A stretch of DNA of 64,000 nt. Source: Halomonas denitrificans. GTDB lineage: Bacteria; Pseudomonadota; Gammaproteobacteria; Xanthomonadales; Wenzhouxiangellaceae. Location: NCBI GenBank assembly GCA_019800895.1, contig JAHVKF010000002.1, positions 930,001 to 994,000 on the forward strand, in the 5' to 3' direction. This document shows positions 8,702 through 17,149 of this stretch, piece after piece. The notes beneath the pieces are model-generated. The model was not told the origin of the DNA. It worked only from the letters and a program-made list of their open reading frames with translations, and made no database searches. Both the position numbers and the translations under genes were made by a program. Within the stretch, counting starts at the first letter, position 1. Every line of letters begins with the position of its first letter.

Positions 8702-9526
8702 ATGTCGATGCTGAGCTATGAAAAGAAATACCGCATACGTGGCGGCACGCTGCTCGGGGGCGACCTGTTCGACTTCTGGGTCGGACCGTTCTACGTCGGC
8801 TTCTTCGGGGTCACGACGATCTTCTTCGCGGTCCTCGGTACCGCTCTGCTGGTCTACGGCGCGGCGATCGGCCCGACCTGGAATCTCTGGCAGATCAGTA
8901 TCGCGCCGCCGGACCTCAGCTACGGACTCGCCCTCGCGCCGCTCAAGGAAGGCGGGTTGTGGCAGATCGTCACGGTCTGCGCGATCGGGGCCTTCGTGTC
9001 CTGGGCGCTGCGCGAGGTCGAGATCTGTCGCAAGCTCGGCATGGGCTACCACGTGCCGATCGCCTTCGGCGCCGCGATCTTCGCCTACGTCAGCCTGGTC
9101 GTCATCCGACCGGTGCTGATGGGGGCCTGGGGCCACGGCTTCCCGTACGGCATCCTGAGTCATCTGGACTGGGTATCCAACGTCGGATACCAGTACCTGC
9201 ATTTCCATTACAACCCCGCCCACATGCTGGCCGTCACCTTCTTCTTCACGACGACGCTGGCGCTGGCGTTGCACGGCGGTGCGGTTCTGTCCGTGCTCAA
9301 CCCCGGCGAGGGCAAGCCGATCGGGACCGCCGAACAGATCAATACCTTCTTCCGGGACATCCAGGGCTACTCCATCGGTGAGCTCGGAATCCATCGGCTG
9401 GGTCTCTACCTGGCGATCGCCGCGGGCTTCTTCAGCGCGGTCTGCATCATCATCAGCGGCCCGTTCTGGACCCGGGGCTGGCCGGAATGGTGGAACTGGT
9501 GGCTCGAACTGCCGGTTTGGTCGTAA
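8702..9526 (+). CDS. pufL: photosynthetic reaction centre L subunit
   Basis: Integral membrane subunit (five helices) of the quinone-type reaction centre, 274 aa. Key ligands are all present: H154 and H174 for bacteriochlorophylls ([12 protein letters not shown]), and H191 and H231 for the non-haem iron. These match the classic L153/L173/L190/L230 positions once the initiator Met is removed. The N-terminus [25 protein letters not shown] is typical. TTAGGAGG precedes the ATG. pufM follows 21 nt downstream. Confidence 0.98.
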   Translation: MSMLSYEKKYRIRGGTLLGGDLFDFWVGPFYVGFFGVTTIFFAVLGTALLVYGAAIGPTWNLWQISIAPPDLSYGLALAPLKEGGLWQIVTVCAIGAFVSWALREVEICRKLGMGYHVPIAFGAAIFAYVSLVVIRPVLMGAWGHGFPYGILSHLDWVSNVGYQYLHFHYNPAHMLAVTFFFTTTLALALHGGAVLSVLNPGEGKPIGTAEQINTFFRDIQGYSIGELGIHRLGLYLAIAAGFFSAVCIIISGPFWTRGWPEWWNWWLELPVWS

Positions 9527-9547
9527 TCAGGACAGGGAGCAGCCATC

Positions 9548-10525
9548 ATGGTCGACAACACCAATCTCTACACGCAGGCCCAGGTCCACGGGCCGCTCGA
9601 TTACGGTTCGCCGCTACCGCAGGGAAGCTATCCGCGCGTCGGCAAACCGTTCCGCTCCTACTGGCTCGGCAAGCTGGGCGACGCCCAGGTCGGGCCCATC
9701 TACCTCGGCGGCTACGGCATCGCCTCGTTGATCTGCGGCTTCATCGCGATCGAGATCATCGGGTTGAACATGTGGGCCTCGGTGGGCTGGGATCCGATCG
9801 AGTTCGTCCGCCAGCTGCCGTGGCTCGCGCTCGAACCGCCTTCACCCGAATACGGCCTGAGCCTGCCGCCACTGAACGAGGGCGGCTGGTGGCTGCTGGC
9901 CGGATTCTTCCTGACCGCCTCGATCCTGCTGTGGTGGGTGCGCGTCTACACGAGGGCCCGGGCGCTCGGGCTCGGCACGCATGTCGCCTGGGCGTTCATG
10001 TCGGCGATCTGGCTCTACCTGGTGCTCGGCTTCATCCGGCCGCTGGCCATGGGCAGCTGGGGCGAGGCCGTCCCCTTCGGCATCTTCCCGCACCTCGACT
10101 GGACCGCGGCGTTCTCGATTCGCTACGGCAACCTGTTCTACAACCCGTTCCACATGCTGTCGATCGCGTTCCTCTACGGCTCGGTGCTGCTGTTTGCCAT
10201 GCACGGCGGCACGGTCATGGCGACCAGCCAGTTCGGCGCGGAGCGCGAGGTGGAGCAGGCCTTCGACCGCGGCACGGCCTTCGAACGCGGCGCGCTGTTC
10301 TGGCGCTGGACGATGGGCTTCTGCGCCAACGCCGAATCGATTCACCGCTGGGCCTGGTGGTTCGCGGTGCTGGTTCCGCTCACCGGCGGCATCGGCATCC
10401 TGCTGACCGGGACCGTGGTCGACAACTGGTACCTGTGGGGCATGAAGCACGGCCTGGTCCCGCCGTACCCGGAAACCGGCGTGGTTGATCCCGCCGCGGC
10501 GCCCGTGCAGGGAGGTGGCCAATGA
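9548..10525 (+). CDS. pufM: photosynthetic reaction centre M subunit
   Basis: Five-helix reaction-centre subunit pairing with PufL, 325 aa. Bacteriochlorophyll ligands H182 (FPHLDW) and H202 (NPFHML) and iron ligands H219, E234 and H266 sit at the classic residue numbers. The C-terminal extension ending PVQGGGQ lies on the periplasmic side and is of the type that contacts a bound cytochrome subunit. This agrees with pufC, whose ATG overlaps the pufM stop (10522-10525). Confidence 0.98.
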   Translation: MVDNTNLYTQAQVHGPLDYGSPLPQGSYPRVGKPFRSYWLGKLGDAQVGPIYLGGYGIASLICGFIAIEIIGLNMWASVGWDPIEFVRQLPWLALEPPSPEYGLSLPPLNEGGWWLLAGFFLTASILLWWVRVYTRARALGLGTHVAWAFMSAIWLYLVLGFIRPLAMGSWGEAVPFGIFPHLDWTAAFSIRYGNLFYNPFHMLSIAFLYGSVLLFAMHGGTVMATSQFGAEREVEQAFDRGTAFERGALFWRWTMGFCANAESIHRWAWWFAVLVPLTGGIGILLTGTVVDNWYLWGMKHGLVPPYPETGVVDPAAAPVQGGGQ

Positions 10526-11670
10526 AGATCGTTGCCTGGTTCGTCGGACTCATCGCCCTGTTCCTGACCGGCTTCATGCTGTTCACGGCGGGCTGGGAGC
10601 GGCCGCCGGTGGAGTCCGAGCAGAGCGGCTATCGCGGCACGGGCATGGCGCAGATCATCAATCCGCGCGCCGATCCGCAGCGCCTCGAGGCGCAACTCGC
10701 CGACGTGCCCGAGGCGACCCCGATGGCCTCCGGTGCCGGCCCCCGCGCCGGCGACGTCTACCAGAACGTCCAGGTGCTCGACGACCTCTCGGTCGCGCAG
10801 TTCACCCGGGTCATGCAGGCGATCACGCAGTGGATCTATCCGGAGGAGGGCTGCGCGGGCTGCCACAACCTGAACAACCTGGCCGACGAGTCGATGTACC
10901 AGAAGGGGGTCTCGCGCCGCATGCTGCAGATGACCCGGCACATCAACGGCGAATGGGGCAGCCACGTCGGCAACGTCGGCGTGACCTGCTACACCTGTCA
11001 CCGGGGCAATGCCGTGCCGCAGTACACCTGGTTCAACGCCGATCCGGCGATTCACGATGGCGCTGGCATGGTCGGGTGGCGAAACGGCCAGAATCTTCCC
11101 GCCGATGCCGGAGGCCTGTCGTCGCTGCCCGAGGATCCGTTCTCGGCGCTCCTCGAGCAGTCCGGGCAGATCCGGGTGGCCGGCGACACCGCGCTCCCCG
11201 ACGGCGACGACGCGGCGAGCATCCAGGCCACCGAATGGACGTACTCGCTGATGATGCACATGTCCAACGCGCTGGACGTCAACTGCACCTACTGCCACAA
11301 CTCGCGCGCGTTCAGCGCCTGGGAGGAAAGCAGCCCCCAGCGCCAGACCGCGTGGCACGGCATCCGCATGGCCCAGAACGTCAATGCCGAATACGTGGCC
11401 TCGGTCAGCGGGATGCTCCCCGAAGACCGCCTCGGGCCGACGGGAGAAGGCCGGAAGGTGAACTGCGAGACCTGCCACCAGGGCGTCAACAAGCCGCTTG
11501 GCGGACTGGCGATGGCCGAGAACTATCCTTCCCTGTGGGGTGACGGCGGCGCACCGCAGATGTCCCTGGAGGACGTCGCTGCTGCGCATGAAGCGCTGGT
11601 GATCGCGGCCGAGGCGGAGGCATCGAACGAGCCGGTCGAAGCCGGAGAAGCGCCCCCCGCGGAACTCTAA
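10522..11670 (+). CDS. pufC: reaction centre tetraheme cytochrome c subunit
   Basis: Periplasmic electron donor to the special pair, 382 aa. It has four CxxCH haem sites at residues 111-115 (CAGCH), 156-160 (CYTCH), 255-259 (CTYCH) and 315-319 (CETCH), plus Met-containing helices such as RRMLQMTRH and [11 protein letters not shown] that fit axial ligation. The N-terminal hydrophobic segment (4-23) has no cysteine, so the diacylglycerol-cysteine anchor of Blastochloris-type PufC is absent. The segment probably stays as an uncleaved anchor. The acidic Ala/Glu-rich C-terminus is unremarkable. Last gene of the superoperon. Confidence 0.96.
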   Translation: MKIVAWFVGLIALFLTGFMLFTAGWERPPVESEQSGYRGTGMAQIINPRADPQRLEAQLADVPEATPMASGAGPRAGDVYQNVQVLDDLSVAQFTRVMQAITQWIYPEEGCAGCHNLNNLADESMYQKGVSRRMLQMTRHINGEWGSHVGNVGVTCYTCHRGNAVPQYTWFNADPAIHDGAGMVGWRNGQNLPADAGGLSSLPEDPFSALLEQSGQIRVAGDTALPDGDDAASIQATEWTYSLMMHMSNALDVNCTYCHNSRAFSAWEESSPQRQTAWHGIRMAQNVNAEYVASVSGMLPEDRLGPTGEGRKVNCETCHQGVNKPLGGLAMAENYPSLWGDGGAPQMSLEDVAAAHEALVIAAEAEASNEPVEAGEAPPAEL

Positions 11671-11724
11671 CGGCGTCTGCCCCAGGCGGCCGCGGAAGTT
11701 CGTGGAAGATCGCCGACGTTTCAC

Positions 11725-11755
11725 CCGGCCCTGTCGACCCGATCGCCAGGGCCGG
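11725..11755. terminator. hairpin between convergent pufC and hydrolase operons
   Basis: CCGGCCCTG (11725-11733), a 13-nt loop and CAGGGCCGG (11747-11755) form a perfect 9-bp stem in the 145-nt gap between two operons that converge. There is no U-run on either strand, so it may act as an mRNA 3'-end stabiliser or a weak bidirectional terminator. Confidence 0.5.
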
Positions 11756-11815
11756 TCTGCGTTCCGGGGTTCGAGTGCATCGTCAGCGGAGGGCGTCCGC
11801 CCGGTGGCGTCCGGC

Positions 11816-12796
11816 TTAGGCGTGCCGGTGCCGGTCCCCATCTTCGTGACCGTCCCGATCACCGGTCTTGTCGGTATCGGCTAGAAAGGCCCGGTAGTCG
11901 CGCACGAATTCGTCGGTGACCTCGAAGTACGGCAGGGCACCGGTCGGGTATTCGGTGATCCGCCAGTTCGGACGATCCCGGTAGTTCGACGCACGGGAGA
12001 AATCCGTGAAGTCTCCTCGCACGCCGTGCGACAACCAGACCGGCTGCTCGAGCTCGTCGTAGACCGCCGGAATGTTCGCGCTGAACAGGTAGCCCGAAAG
12101 GAAGTGGAACGGCGCGTAGCGGGCGTCGGGATGGCGGGTCATCCGCACCGACATGCGGAACAGTTCTTCATCGATGTCCTTTCGCCCGAAGGTCTTGCGC
12201 AGGAAGAAGCGCACGCTGAGGCGGGAGGTGAGTCCGCGGTACAGGGCCCGGCCGATGATCGGCAGGGTCAGGAAGCGGTAGACGGCGGCAACGCCGCGGT
12301 TGTCCTCCGGCGAGCCCCGGGTCCGGGTCTTGCGCGAAAAGCCGGTCGGGCTGACCAGCGCCACGCTCCGGATCGTCGCCGGGGCTTCCCGCGCCGCGCG
12401 AGCCAGGAACTCCGACGACAGGGAAGCGGCCAGCACGTCCACCGAGGCCACGCCGGTCTCGGCGCGAATGCGCTCCAGCAGTGCGTGGATCGCGTCGATC
12501 ATCAGGCGCGGCAGGTAGGGACGGTCGCTGCGGTCGGAATGCCCGTAGCCGGGCAGATCGATCGCGTAGGTTCGCCGGTCGCCCCGGAAGGCGTCGTACA
12601 GCGGGCGGACCTCGTGCGCCGAAGCGGCGGCATTGACCGAGTGGATCAACAGCAGCGGCCGCGGCGGGCCGGTCGTTCGATCCCGGCCGCCCTCGGGGCC
12701 GGCAACGTAATAGCTCACCCGGCCGACGGACGAGTCGACCAGTGCGAGCCGCTCGCCGGTGAGCGTCCGCGGCAGGTCGGACGTTGCAGCGGTCAC
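11816..12796 (-). CDS. alpha/beta hydrolase-fold protein in the puh-acsF operon, apparently lacking the catalytic His
   Basis: A 326-aa alpha/beta hydrolase-fold protein, last gene of the long bchF...puhE operon. It shows LLLIHSVNAAAS (oxyanion region, about 48-59), DLPGYGHSDR (80-89) and a nucleophile-elbow-like AASLS with S125. An acidic residue fits at D262 (HGVRGDF). Where the catalytic His normally occurs the sequence reads GALPYFE (286-292), with neither candidate position being His. The C-terminus is rich in Asp/His/Arg. Not BchO, which is separate at 34003. Position suggests a role in pigment or complex assembly; substrate unknown. Confidence 0.7.
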   Translation of the reverse strand: MTAATSDLPRTLTGERLALVDSSVGRVSYYVAGPEGGRDRTTGPPRPLLLIHSVNAAASAHEVRPLYDAFRGDRRTYAIDLPGYGHSDRSDRPYLPRLMIDAIHALLERIRAETGVASVDVLAASLSSEFLARAAREAPATIRSVALVSPTGFSRKTRTRGSPEDNRGVAAVYRFLTLPIIGRALYRGLTSRLSVRFFLRKTFGRKDIDEELFRMSVRMTRHPDARYAPFHFLSGYLFSANIPAVYDELEQPVWLSHGVRGDFTDFSRASNYRDRPNWRITEYPTGALPYFEVTDEFVRDYRAFLADTDKTGDRDGHEDGDRHRHA

Positions 12797-12850
12797 CGGC
12801 GCGGCCCGGCCGGCAGGATGTGCGGAATCAGGTCGTGCGCTGCAAAGGGT

Positions 12851-13753
12851 TCAGGCACTGGCCGAACCCACCGGTGATCGCAGCGCTGCGCGTTTCCCGG
12901 TGGGCGGCATTTCGGCGGCCCGGTTCGTGGCACCGGTTTCCGGTTCTGCCGGCAACGCGTCCGTGCCTTGACCCCCCGGCGCGTCGCCGGTCCCTGTCCG
13001 GTGCTTCAGGCTCCAGCGCCAGAGGGCGTCGGCCGGGATCGGCAGCACCATGAACCAGTGCTCCACGACGGCGAGTGCGACCAGGCTGGCGAGCAGGGTG
13101 AAGCCCGCGGTCGAGAAGGACGTGGCCTCCGCCGCGGCAGCGGAGTGCGCGAGCAGGATCGCCAGCGCGGTGCCGCCGGTGACCGAGAAGGGAAACAGCA
13201 GGTTCATCGGGCGCTCGCGGAAATAGCTGGTCAGGTACTGCAGTCGCTCGGGAATGAACTCCGCATTGAGGTTCCTGACGCCGAGGAACACGTTGAGCTT
13301 GGCGCTGACGTGCATCGCCCAGAGGGCCAGGAAGGTCCACAGCCCGAACCGGTTCGGCTGGCCCCAGGTCATGTAGAACAGGAGCGCCGCCGTGACGACT
13401 ATGGCGAGTTCGTGATGGATGCTGGTGGCCAGCGCGTGGACGAAACGCCGGCGGCCGCTGCAGCCCGCCGGGCAGCGCGCGCGGCGCGGGCCGGTCACCA
13501 CCCCCATGTAGTAGCTCATGGTGTGCCAGCCCCAGATCAGCAGGCCGCAGGAGAATGCCAGGAAGGCTGCGCCGACCGTTTCCTGTCCTGCCGTGGCCCA
13601 CAACCCGTAGACGGCGCCTGTGAGCACCAGCGTGCCACCGGCCATGCTCCAGGCGAAGGTCCGGGGCGACCTCGAGTTCAGGAAGAAGATGACGCCCGTG
13701 CTGAACCACCAGAGAAAGGTGGAAAAGGCGACGGCGGCGAGAACGAGGTGCAC
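12851..13753 (-). CDS. puhE: putative photosynthetic complex assembly protein PuhE
   Basis: Multi-spanning membrane protein of 300 aa with roughly seven or eight hydrophobic segments spread over residues 1-230. It contains the SCGLLIWGWHTMSYYMG and FLGVRNLNAEFIPERLQYL segments typical of PuhE (DUF3623). PuhE is linked to reaction-centre/LH1 assembly in purple bacteria. A hydrophilic, poorly conserved C-terminal tail of about 55 residues follows. It lies 17 nt downstream of acsF, the usual arrangement, with the hydrolase gene 54 nt further on. Confidence 0.9.
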   Translation of the reverse strand: MHLVLAAVAFSTFLWWFSTGVIFFLNSRSPRTFAWSMAGGTLVLTGAVYGLWATAGQETVGAAFLAFSCGLLIWGWHTMSYYMGVVTGPRRARCPAGCSGRRRFVHALATSIHHELAIVVTAALLFYMTWGQPNRFGLWTFLALWAMHVSAKLNVFLGVRNLNAEFIPERLQYLTSYFRERPMNLLFPFSVTGGTALAILLAHSAAAAEATSFSTAGFTLLASLVALAVVEHWFMVLPIPADALWRWSLKHRTGTGDAPGGQGTDALPAEPETGATNRAAEMPPTGKRAALRSPVGSASA

Positions 13754-13770
13754 GGTCGCGAACCGTCCGC

Positions 13771-14835
13771 TTACCAGACCGGCGCCATGCGAGCGCTTTC
13801 GGGCAGCTCGTGGCGCCTGGCGGGCAGCGTGTAGAGACGCAGCAGCGTCGCTCCGGCCGCCGCGGTCAACCCGACGCGTTGCAGGGCGCCGACGATGCCG
13901 CCGCGTTGCTTCGCCTCGTCGATCCGCACGGACAGGCGCCAGAGGCGGTCCATGCCCTTCTTGAATTTCGGGTGGTCGATGTCGAGCTGGAGCGGGAAGA
14001 CCTGGCGGGAAATCTCGTTGGTGATCCGGAACACTTCCATGTCGTAGTCGTCGGGGTGCACGTCGAGCGCCGCGTGGAAATGCGGACGGTTGTGATCACG
14101 CACGTACATCGTTGCGTAGACCGCGAGCAGGAAGAACCGCACCCAGAGCTTGTTGTGGCCCTTGAGCAGCTTCGGGTTGGCGCGCATCAGCAGCGCGAAG
14201 GCCTCGCCGTGACGGAACTCGTCGTTGCACCACGCCTCGAACCACTGGAAGATCGGATGGAAGCGAAGCTCCGGATTGCGCTCGAGCTGGCGGAAGATGG
14301 TGATGTAGCGCGCATAGCCGATCTTCTCGGACAGGTAGACCGCATAGAAGATGAACTTGGGCCGGAAATAGGTGTACTTCTTGGCCCTGGTCAGGAAGCC
14401 GAGATCCACGCCCAGGCCAAAATCCTTCAGCGAATCGTTGATGAAGCCGGCGTGCCGGGCTTCGTCGCGCGCCATGTGCGTGAACAGTTCCTTGATGTCG
14501 GGGTTGTTGATCCGCTTCTTGATCTCCGAATAGAGCACGCAGCCGGAAAACTCGGCGGTGACGGAGCTGACCAGGAAGTCGATGAACTCCTCGCGAAGTT
14601 CCGGCGGCAACTCGTCTGCGGCGTCCTTGAAATTGCCCTGGCGCTTGAAGTGGCCCTTGTTGCGGTCCTCGCGGAGGTCCTCGATCAACGCGTCCCACTC
14701 GCGACGCACGGGCCCGACGTCCAGTCGATCCATGGCCTTGAAGTCGGTGGTGTAGAAATGCGGGCTGAGCAGCGTGTCCTTGCGCGCCTGTTCGGTCGTG
14801 TCGATGCTGCGCGAGTCCATCACGGACGTGTTCAT
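13771..14835 (-). CDS. acsF: aerobic Mg-protoporphyrin IX monomethyl ester oxidative cyclase
   Basis: Di-iron, O2-dependent enzyme that closes ring E to make (divinyl) protochlorophyllide. The start at 14835 (MNTSV) gives 354 aa, the usual size. Di-iron residues lie in EFSGC (E95), DEARHAGF (E125, H128) and a later EFRHGEAF. The ATG overlaps the stop of the upstream 101-aa gene. No anaerobic cyclase bchE occurs in the window, so ring-E closure depends on oxygen, as in aerobic anoxygenic phototrophs. Confidence 0.97.
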   Translation of the reverse strand: MNTSVMDSRSIDTTEQARKDTLLSPHFYTTDFKAMDRLDVGPVRREWDALIEDLREDRNKGHFKRQGNFKDAADELPPELREEFIDFLVSSVTAEFSGCVLYSEIKKRINNPDIKELFTHMARDEARHAGFINDSLKDFGLGVDLGFLTRAKKYTYFRPKFIFYAVYLSEKIGYARYITIFRQLERNPELRFHPIFQWFEAWCNDEFRHGEAFALLMRANPKLLKGHNKLWVRFFLLAVYATMYVRDHNRPHFHAALDVHPDDYDMEVFRITNEISRQVFPLQLDIDHPKFKKGMDRLWRLSVRIDEAKQRGGIVGALQRVGLTAAAGATLLRLYTLPARRHELPESARMAPVW

Positions 14836-15137
14836 GGTCGCCTCCTCGGCGTGAAGCTCAGATCGTAGAGTTCGTTGAATTCCAGCGCCCCGCGCCAGCG
14901 CGCCCACAGGCGGTCGAGCACGCCGCCCCGGATGACGGTGGCCGTGCGTCGGCAGCGTACCCGCTCGCCGAACGCGACCTCGGTGGGCGCTTCGTGGACC
15001 AGCACCTGGTCGCCGCCGTTGACCTCGACGCCGTCGAGTTCGACATGGGCTTCGAGCGTCTCGTTGCTGTGGACGATGGTGACCGTGCACGGCACCTCGT
15101 CGAAGCGTCGCCGGAAGATCGGGGACAGGCCGGTCAT
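14832..15137 (-). CDS. conserved small protein between puhC and acsF (unknown)
   Basis: A 101-aa soluble protein overlapping puhC (15134-15137) and acsF (14832-14835) by 4 nt each. The central part (residues 15-70) looks beta-rich and the C-terminal third is helical, with [24 protein letters not shown] small uncharacterised ORF sits at this exact place in other proteobacterial photosynthesis clusters, so I take it as that gene. No catalytic motif is visible. A helper role for AcsF or in assembly is a guess from coupling alone. Confidence 0.7.
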   Translation of the reverse strand: MTGLSPIFRRRFDEVPCTVTIVHSNETLEAHVELDGVEVNGGDQVLVHEAPTEVAFGERVRCRRTATVIRGGVLDRLWARWRGALEFNELYDLSFTPRRRP

Positions 15138-15628
15138 GACGGCGACTCGTGATCGACCAGCAACACCCGGAACGCCTCGATGTTGGTCGGTCCGAAGGCC
15201 TGGAGATCGATCCGCTGGCGGGTCTGCGGATCTTCGAGCAGCAGCGTGCCGCTGGGCTGCTGCCGCAGGATGAACGGGTGTTCGGGTCCGATGCCGCTGG
15301 CGGTGCGGGCACGCGCGAGGCTGCGCAGGATGCCGCGGATGAAACCGCCTTCGCCCGAATGGACCACGTGGATGACCCGGTCCGGGCCGTCGGGAACGGC
15401 GGCGTAGACCAGCACCGATCCATCGGCCCCGTCCTCGAAGCGGAGTTCGCGGCTCTGCACCGGCGGCTCCGCGGCCGGAATCCGGGCGCTGGGCTCCAGG
15501 CCGGCGATGCGGAATGCCGCGACCGCGGCGATGGTCAGGCCGATCAACAGGCCCGCGGCGATCAACGCCTGGCGCGGAACCTCGATCGAATGGCCGTGCG
15601 GGTGATCGTGGGGATGGGCGCTCATCAC
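15134..15628 (-). CDS. puhC: photosynthetic complex assembly protein PuhC
   Basis: A 164-aa protein with a His-rich cytoplasmic N-terminus ([10 protein letters not shown]), one membrane anchor (about residues 20-42) and a periplasmic domain ending with LLVDHESPS. The size, topology and place after puhB identify PuhC, which aids LH1/reaction-centre assembly in Rhodobacter-type bacteria. Two adjacent ATGs (15628 and 15625) can start it. The periplasmic part contains [15 protein letters not shown], a family-like segment. Confidence 0.88.
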   Translation of the reverse strand: MMSAHPHDHPHGHSIEVPRQALIAAGLLIGLTIAAVAAFRIAGLEPSARIPAAEPPVQSRELRFEDGADGSVLVYAAVPDGPDRVIHVVHSGEGGFIRGILRSLARARTASGIGPEHPFILRQQPSGTLLLEDPQTRQRIDLQAFGPTNIEAFRVLLVDHESPS

Positions 15629-15632
15629 AGGC

Positions 15633-16313
15633 TCACGAGGCCGCGGTCCGGCGCAGATCGGGCTTGAACGGCGCCGCAGCGGCGGCAGGTGTGTCTGCGG
15701 CCTGCTGGTGGGCGGCCAGGGCCCGGCCCAGAATCTCGCCGGCCTGGCGCGGGTTTTCCAGGGCGCGCAGCACCGGCACCGGGCGTTTCAGCCGGAACAA
15801 CCGGACGTTCGGCCACACCATGCTGTAGAGCAGGCGGGGGCCGTTCATCGGCAGCTCGATGTCGCCGGTGCCGTCGTCGAAACAGGCGAGGTCGGCGCGC
15901 GCAACGTTGACGAAGGGCAGGTTGACGGCGCTCGGCAGGGCCAGGCCCGACTGGATGATCACTCGCTTGTCGGTCACGGTGAAGACCGTCGTGCGGGCAT
16001 ACAGCCAGGCAAAGGCCGCAAGCAGTGCCAGCACGCCCAGCGCCGGCGGAACGGCCCAGACCAGCGCCCGGGCCACGGCGACCGCCTCCCCCGTGTCGAA
16101 ATAGGCCGAGGCCGCGACCCACGCGATGATCACGAGAAAATAGAGCGCGATCTTGCCCAGCTGGAAGACCCGGCGTCCGTAGGCCTTCCACTCCGGCACC
16201 TGCTGCCAGAGCACACGCTCTCCCTCGGGCAAGGGGCCCGGCAAGGGCTTGATCGGCCTGACCCGGATCCCGCCCGGAGCGTTTCCGCTCGCGTCGCTGG
16301 CTTCGTGGCTCAA
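15633..16313 (-). CDS. puhB: photosynthetic complex assembly protein PuhB
   Basis: A 226-aa membrane protein with two hydrophobic helices (about 45-65 and 80-100) followed by a PH-like soluble domain (FTVTDKRVIIQSGLALP). The start is the TTG at 16313, within the TTGA overlap with the puhA stop (16310-16312); no nearby ATG fits. Family features are the early PLPEGERVLWQ and the VNLPFVNVARADLACFDDGTGDIEL block. Functions in reaction-centre assembly. Confidence 0.92.
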   Translation of the reverse strand: MSHEASDASGNAPGGIRVRPIKPLPGPLPEGERVLWQQVPEWKAYGRRVFQLGKIALYFLVIIAWVAASAYFDTGEAVAVARALVWAVPPALGVLALLAAFAWLYARTTVFTVTDKRVIIQSGLALPSAVNLPFVNVARADLACFDDGTGDIELPMNGPRLLYSMVWPNVRLFRLKRPVPVLRALENPRQAGEILGRALAAHQQAADTPAAAAAPFKPDLRRTAAS

Positions 16314-17122
16314 ATCAGCGGCTCCTGCCGCTTCGGGTCGGCATAGAGATGGCCGCTGGAGAAGTAGGCCGTGATGCGGTCCTCTTCGAGCCGGGTGATC
16401 CGGTCGCCGCTGGCCGTGCGCGGCACGCCTTCGAACTGGTTCGACATGATCGAGGAGACCAGGATCCGGCCGGCACCGAAGCGGACGCGTGCGAAGCCGT
16501 AGGGAAGTAGCGGATTGTTGCGGGCCGCGACGTCGCGATCGGGCGTGTCCGAACCGGCAAGCGCCACTTCGAAATACAGCACCCGCGGCTCGGCCCGGTC
16601 GACCCACAGGTCCTTGACCGTGCCGACCGTGCGGCCGTCGGCGGCGACGACCGCCATGCCGCGCGGGTCGGGGTCTTCCGGCTCGACGATGAAGTTGTCG
16701 GCCACCCGCATCGGCACCACCTTGGGCACTCCGTCGATGGTCAGGTCCGGCAGGTCGTCGCGGTCGGCGTAGCTGGCCGGTCCCACGCCGTCACGCATCG
16801 GGTCGCCGGTGGGAACGAGCGGCGAGCCGTTCCACGGTGCGGTCGCGGTGGTCCCGGGGATCGGGCCCGGCGCCGGCTCGGCATGCGGTGCGAACTTGAC
16901 GCCCTGGTCGCCCGGCAACAGGAAGGTCTTCGGTTCGGGCGGACGCGGAAAGCCGACGACCTGGACGCGCGGTGCCCGGTCGCTGCGGTCGGACTCGAGC
17001 GGATAGCCCTCGCGCTTGTCCTCGCGGCGCAGGTAGATGATCAGCCCCGCGAAGAAGATCCAGAATGCGTACAGCACGAGCTGTGCGACATCGATATAGC
17101 CGGTAATAGCACCTGTGGACAT
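16310..17122 (-). CDS. puhA: photosynthetic reaction centre H subunit
   Basis: Single-span (residues 11-31) reaction-centre subunit with a large cytoplasmic PRC-barrel domain, 270 aa. It has YLRREDKREGYPLE after the helix, DNFIVEPEDPDPRGM near residue 145 and VKDLWVDRAEPRVLYFEV (about 171-188), all typical of PuhA. It caps L/M and tunes proton delivery to QB. Preceded by lhaA with a 27-nt gap and followed by puhB in TTGA overlap. Confidence 0.97.
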   Translation of the reverse strand: MSTGAITGYIDVAQLVLYAFWIFFAGLIIYLRREDKREGYPLESDRSDRAPRVQVVGFPRPPEPKTFLLPGDQGVKFAPHAEPAPGPIPGTTATAPWNGSPLVPTGDPMRDGVGPASYADRDDLPDLTIDGVPKVVPMRVADNFIVEPEDPDPRGMAVVAADGRTVGTVKDLWVDRAEPRVLYFEVALAGSDTPDRDVAARNNPLLPYGFARVRFGAGRILVSSIMSNQFEGVPRTASGDRITRLEEDRITAYFSSGHLYADPKRQEPLI

Positions 17123-17149
17123 GGCGAGTCCTCCCTCGAATGCGCCGGG

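Noticed and set aside
11816-12796. Assignment of this hydrolase as BchO
   Set aside because: A canonical BchO with intact triad follows bchID at 34003; this gene lies in the puh/acsF operon and differs at the active site.
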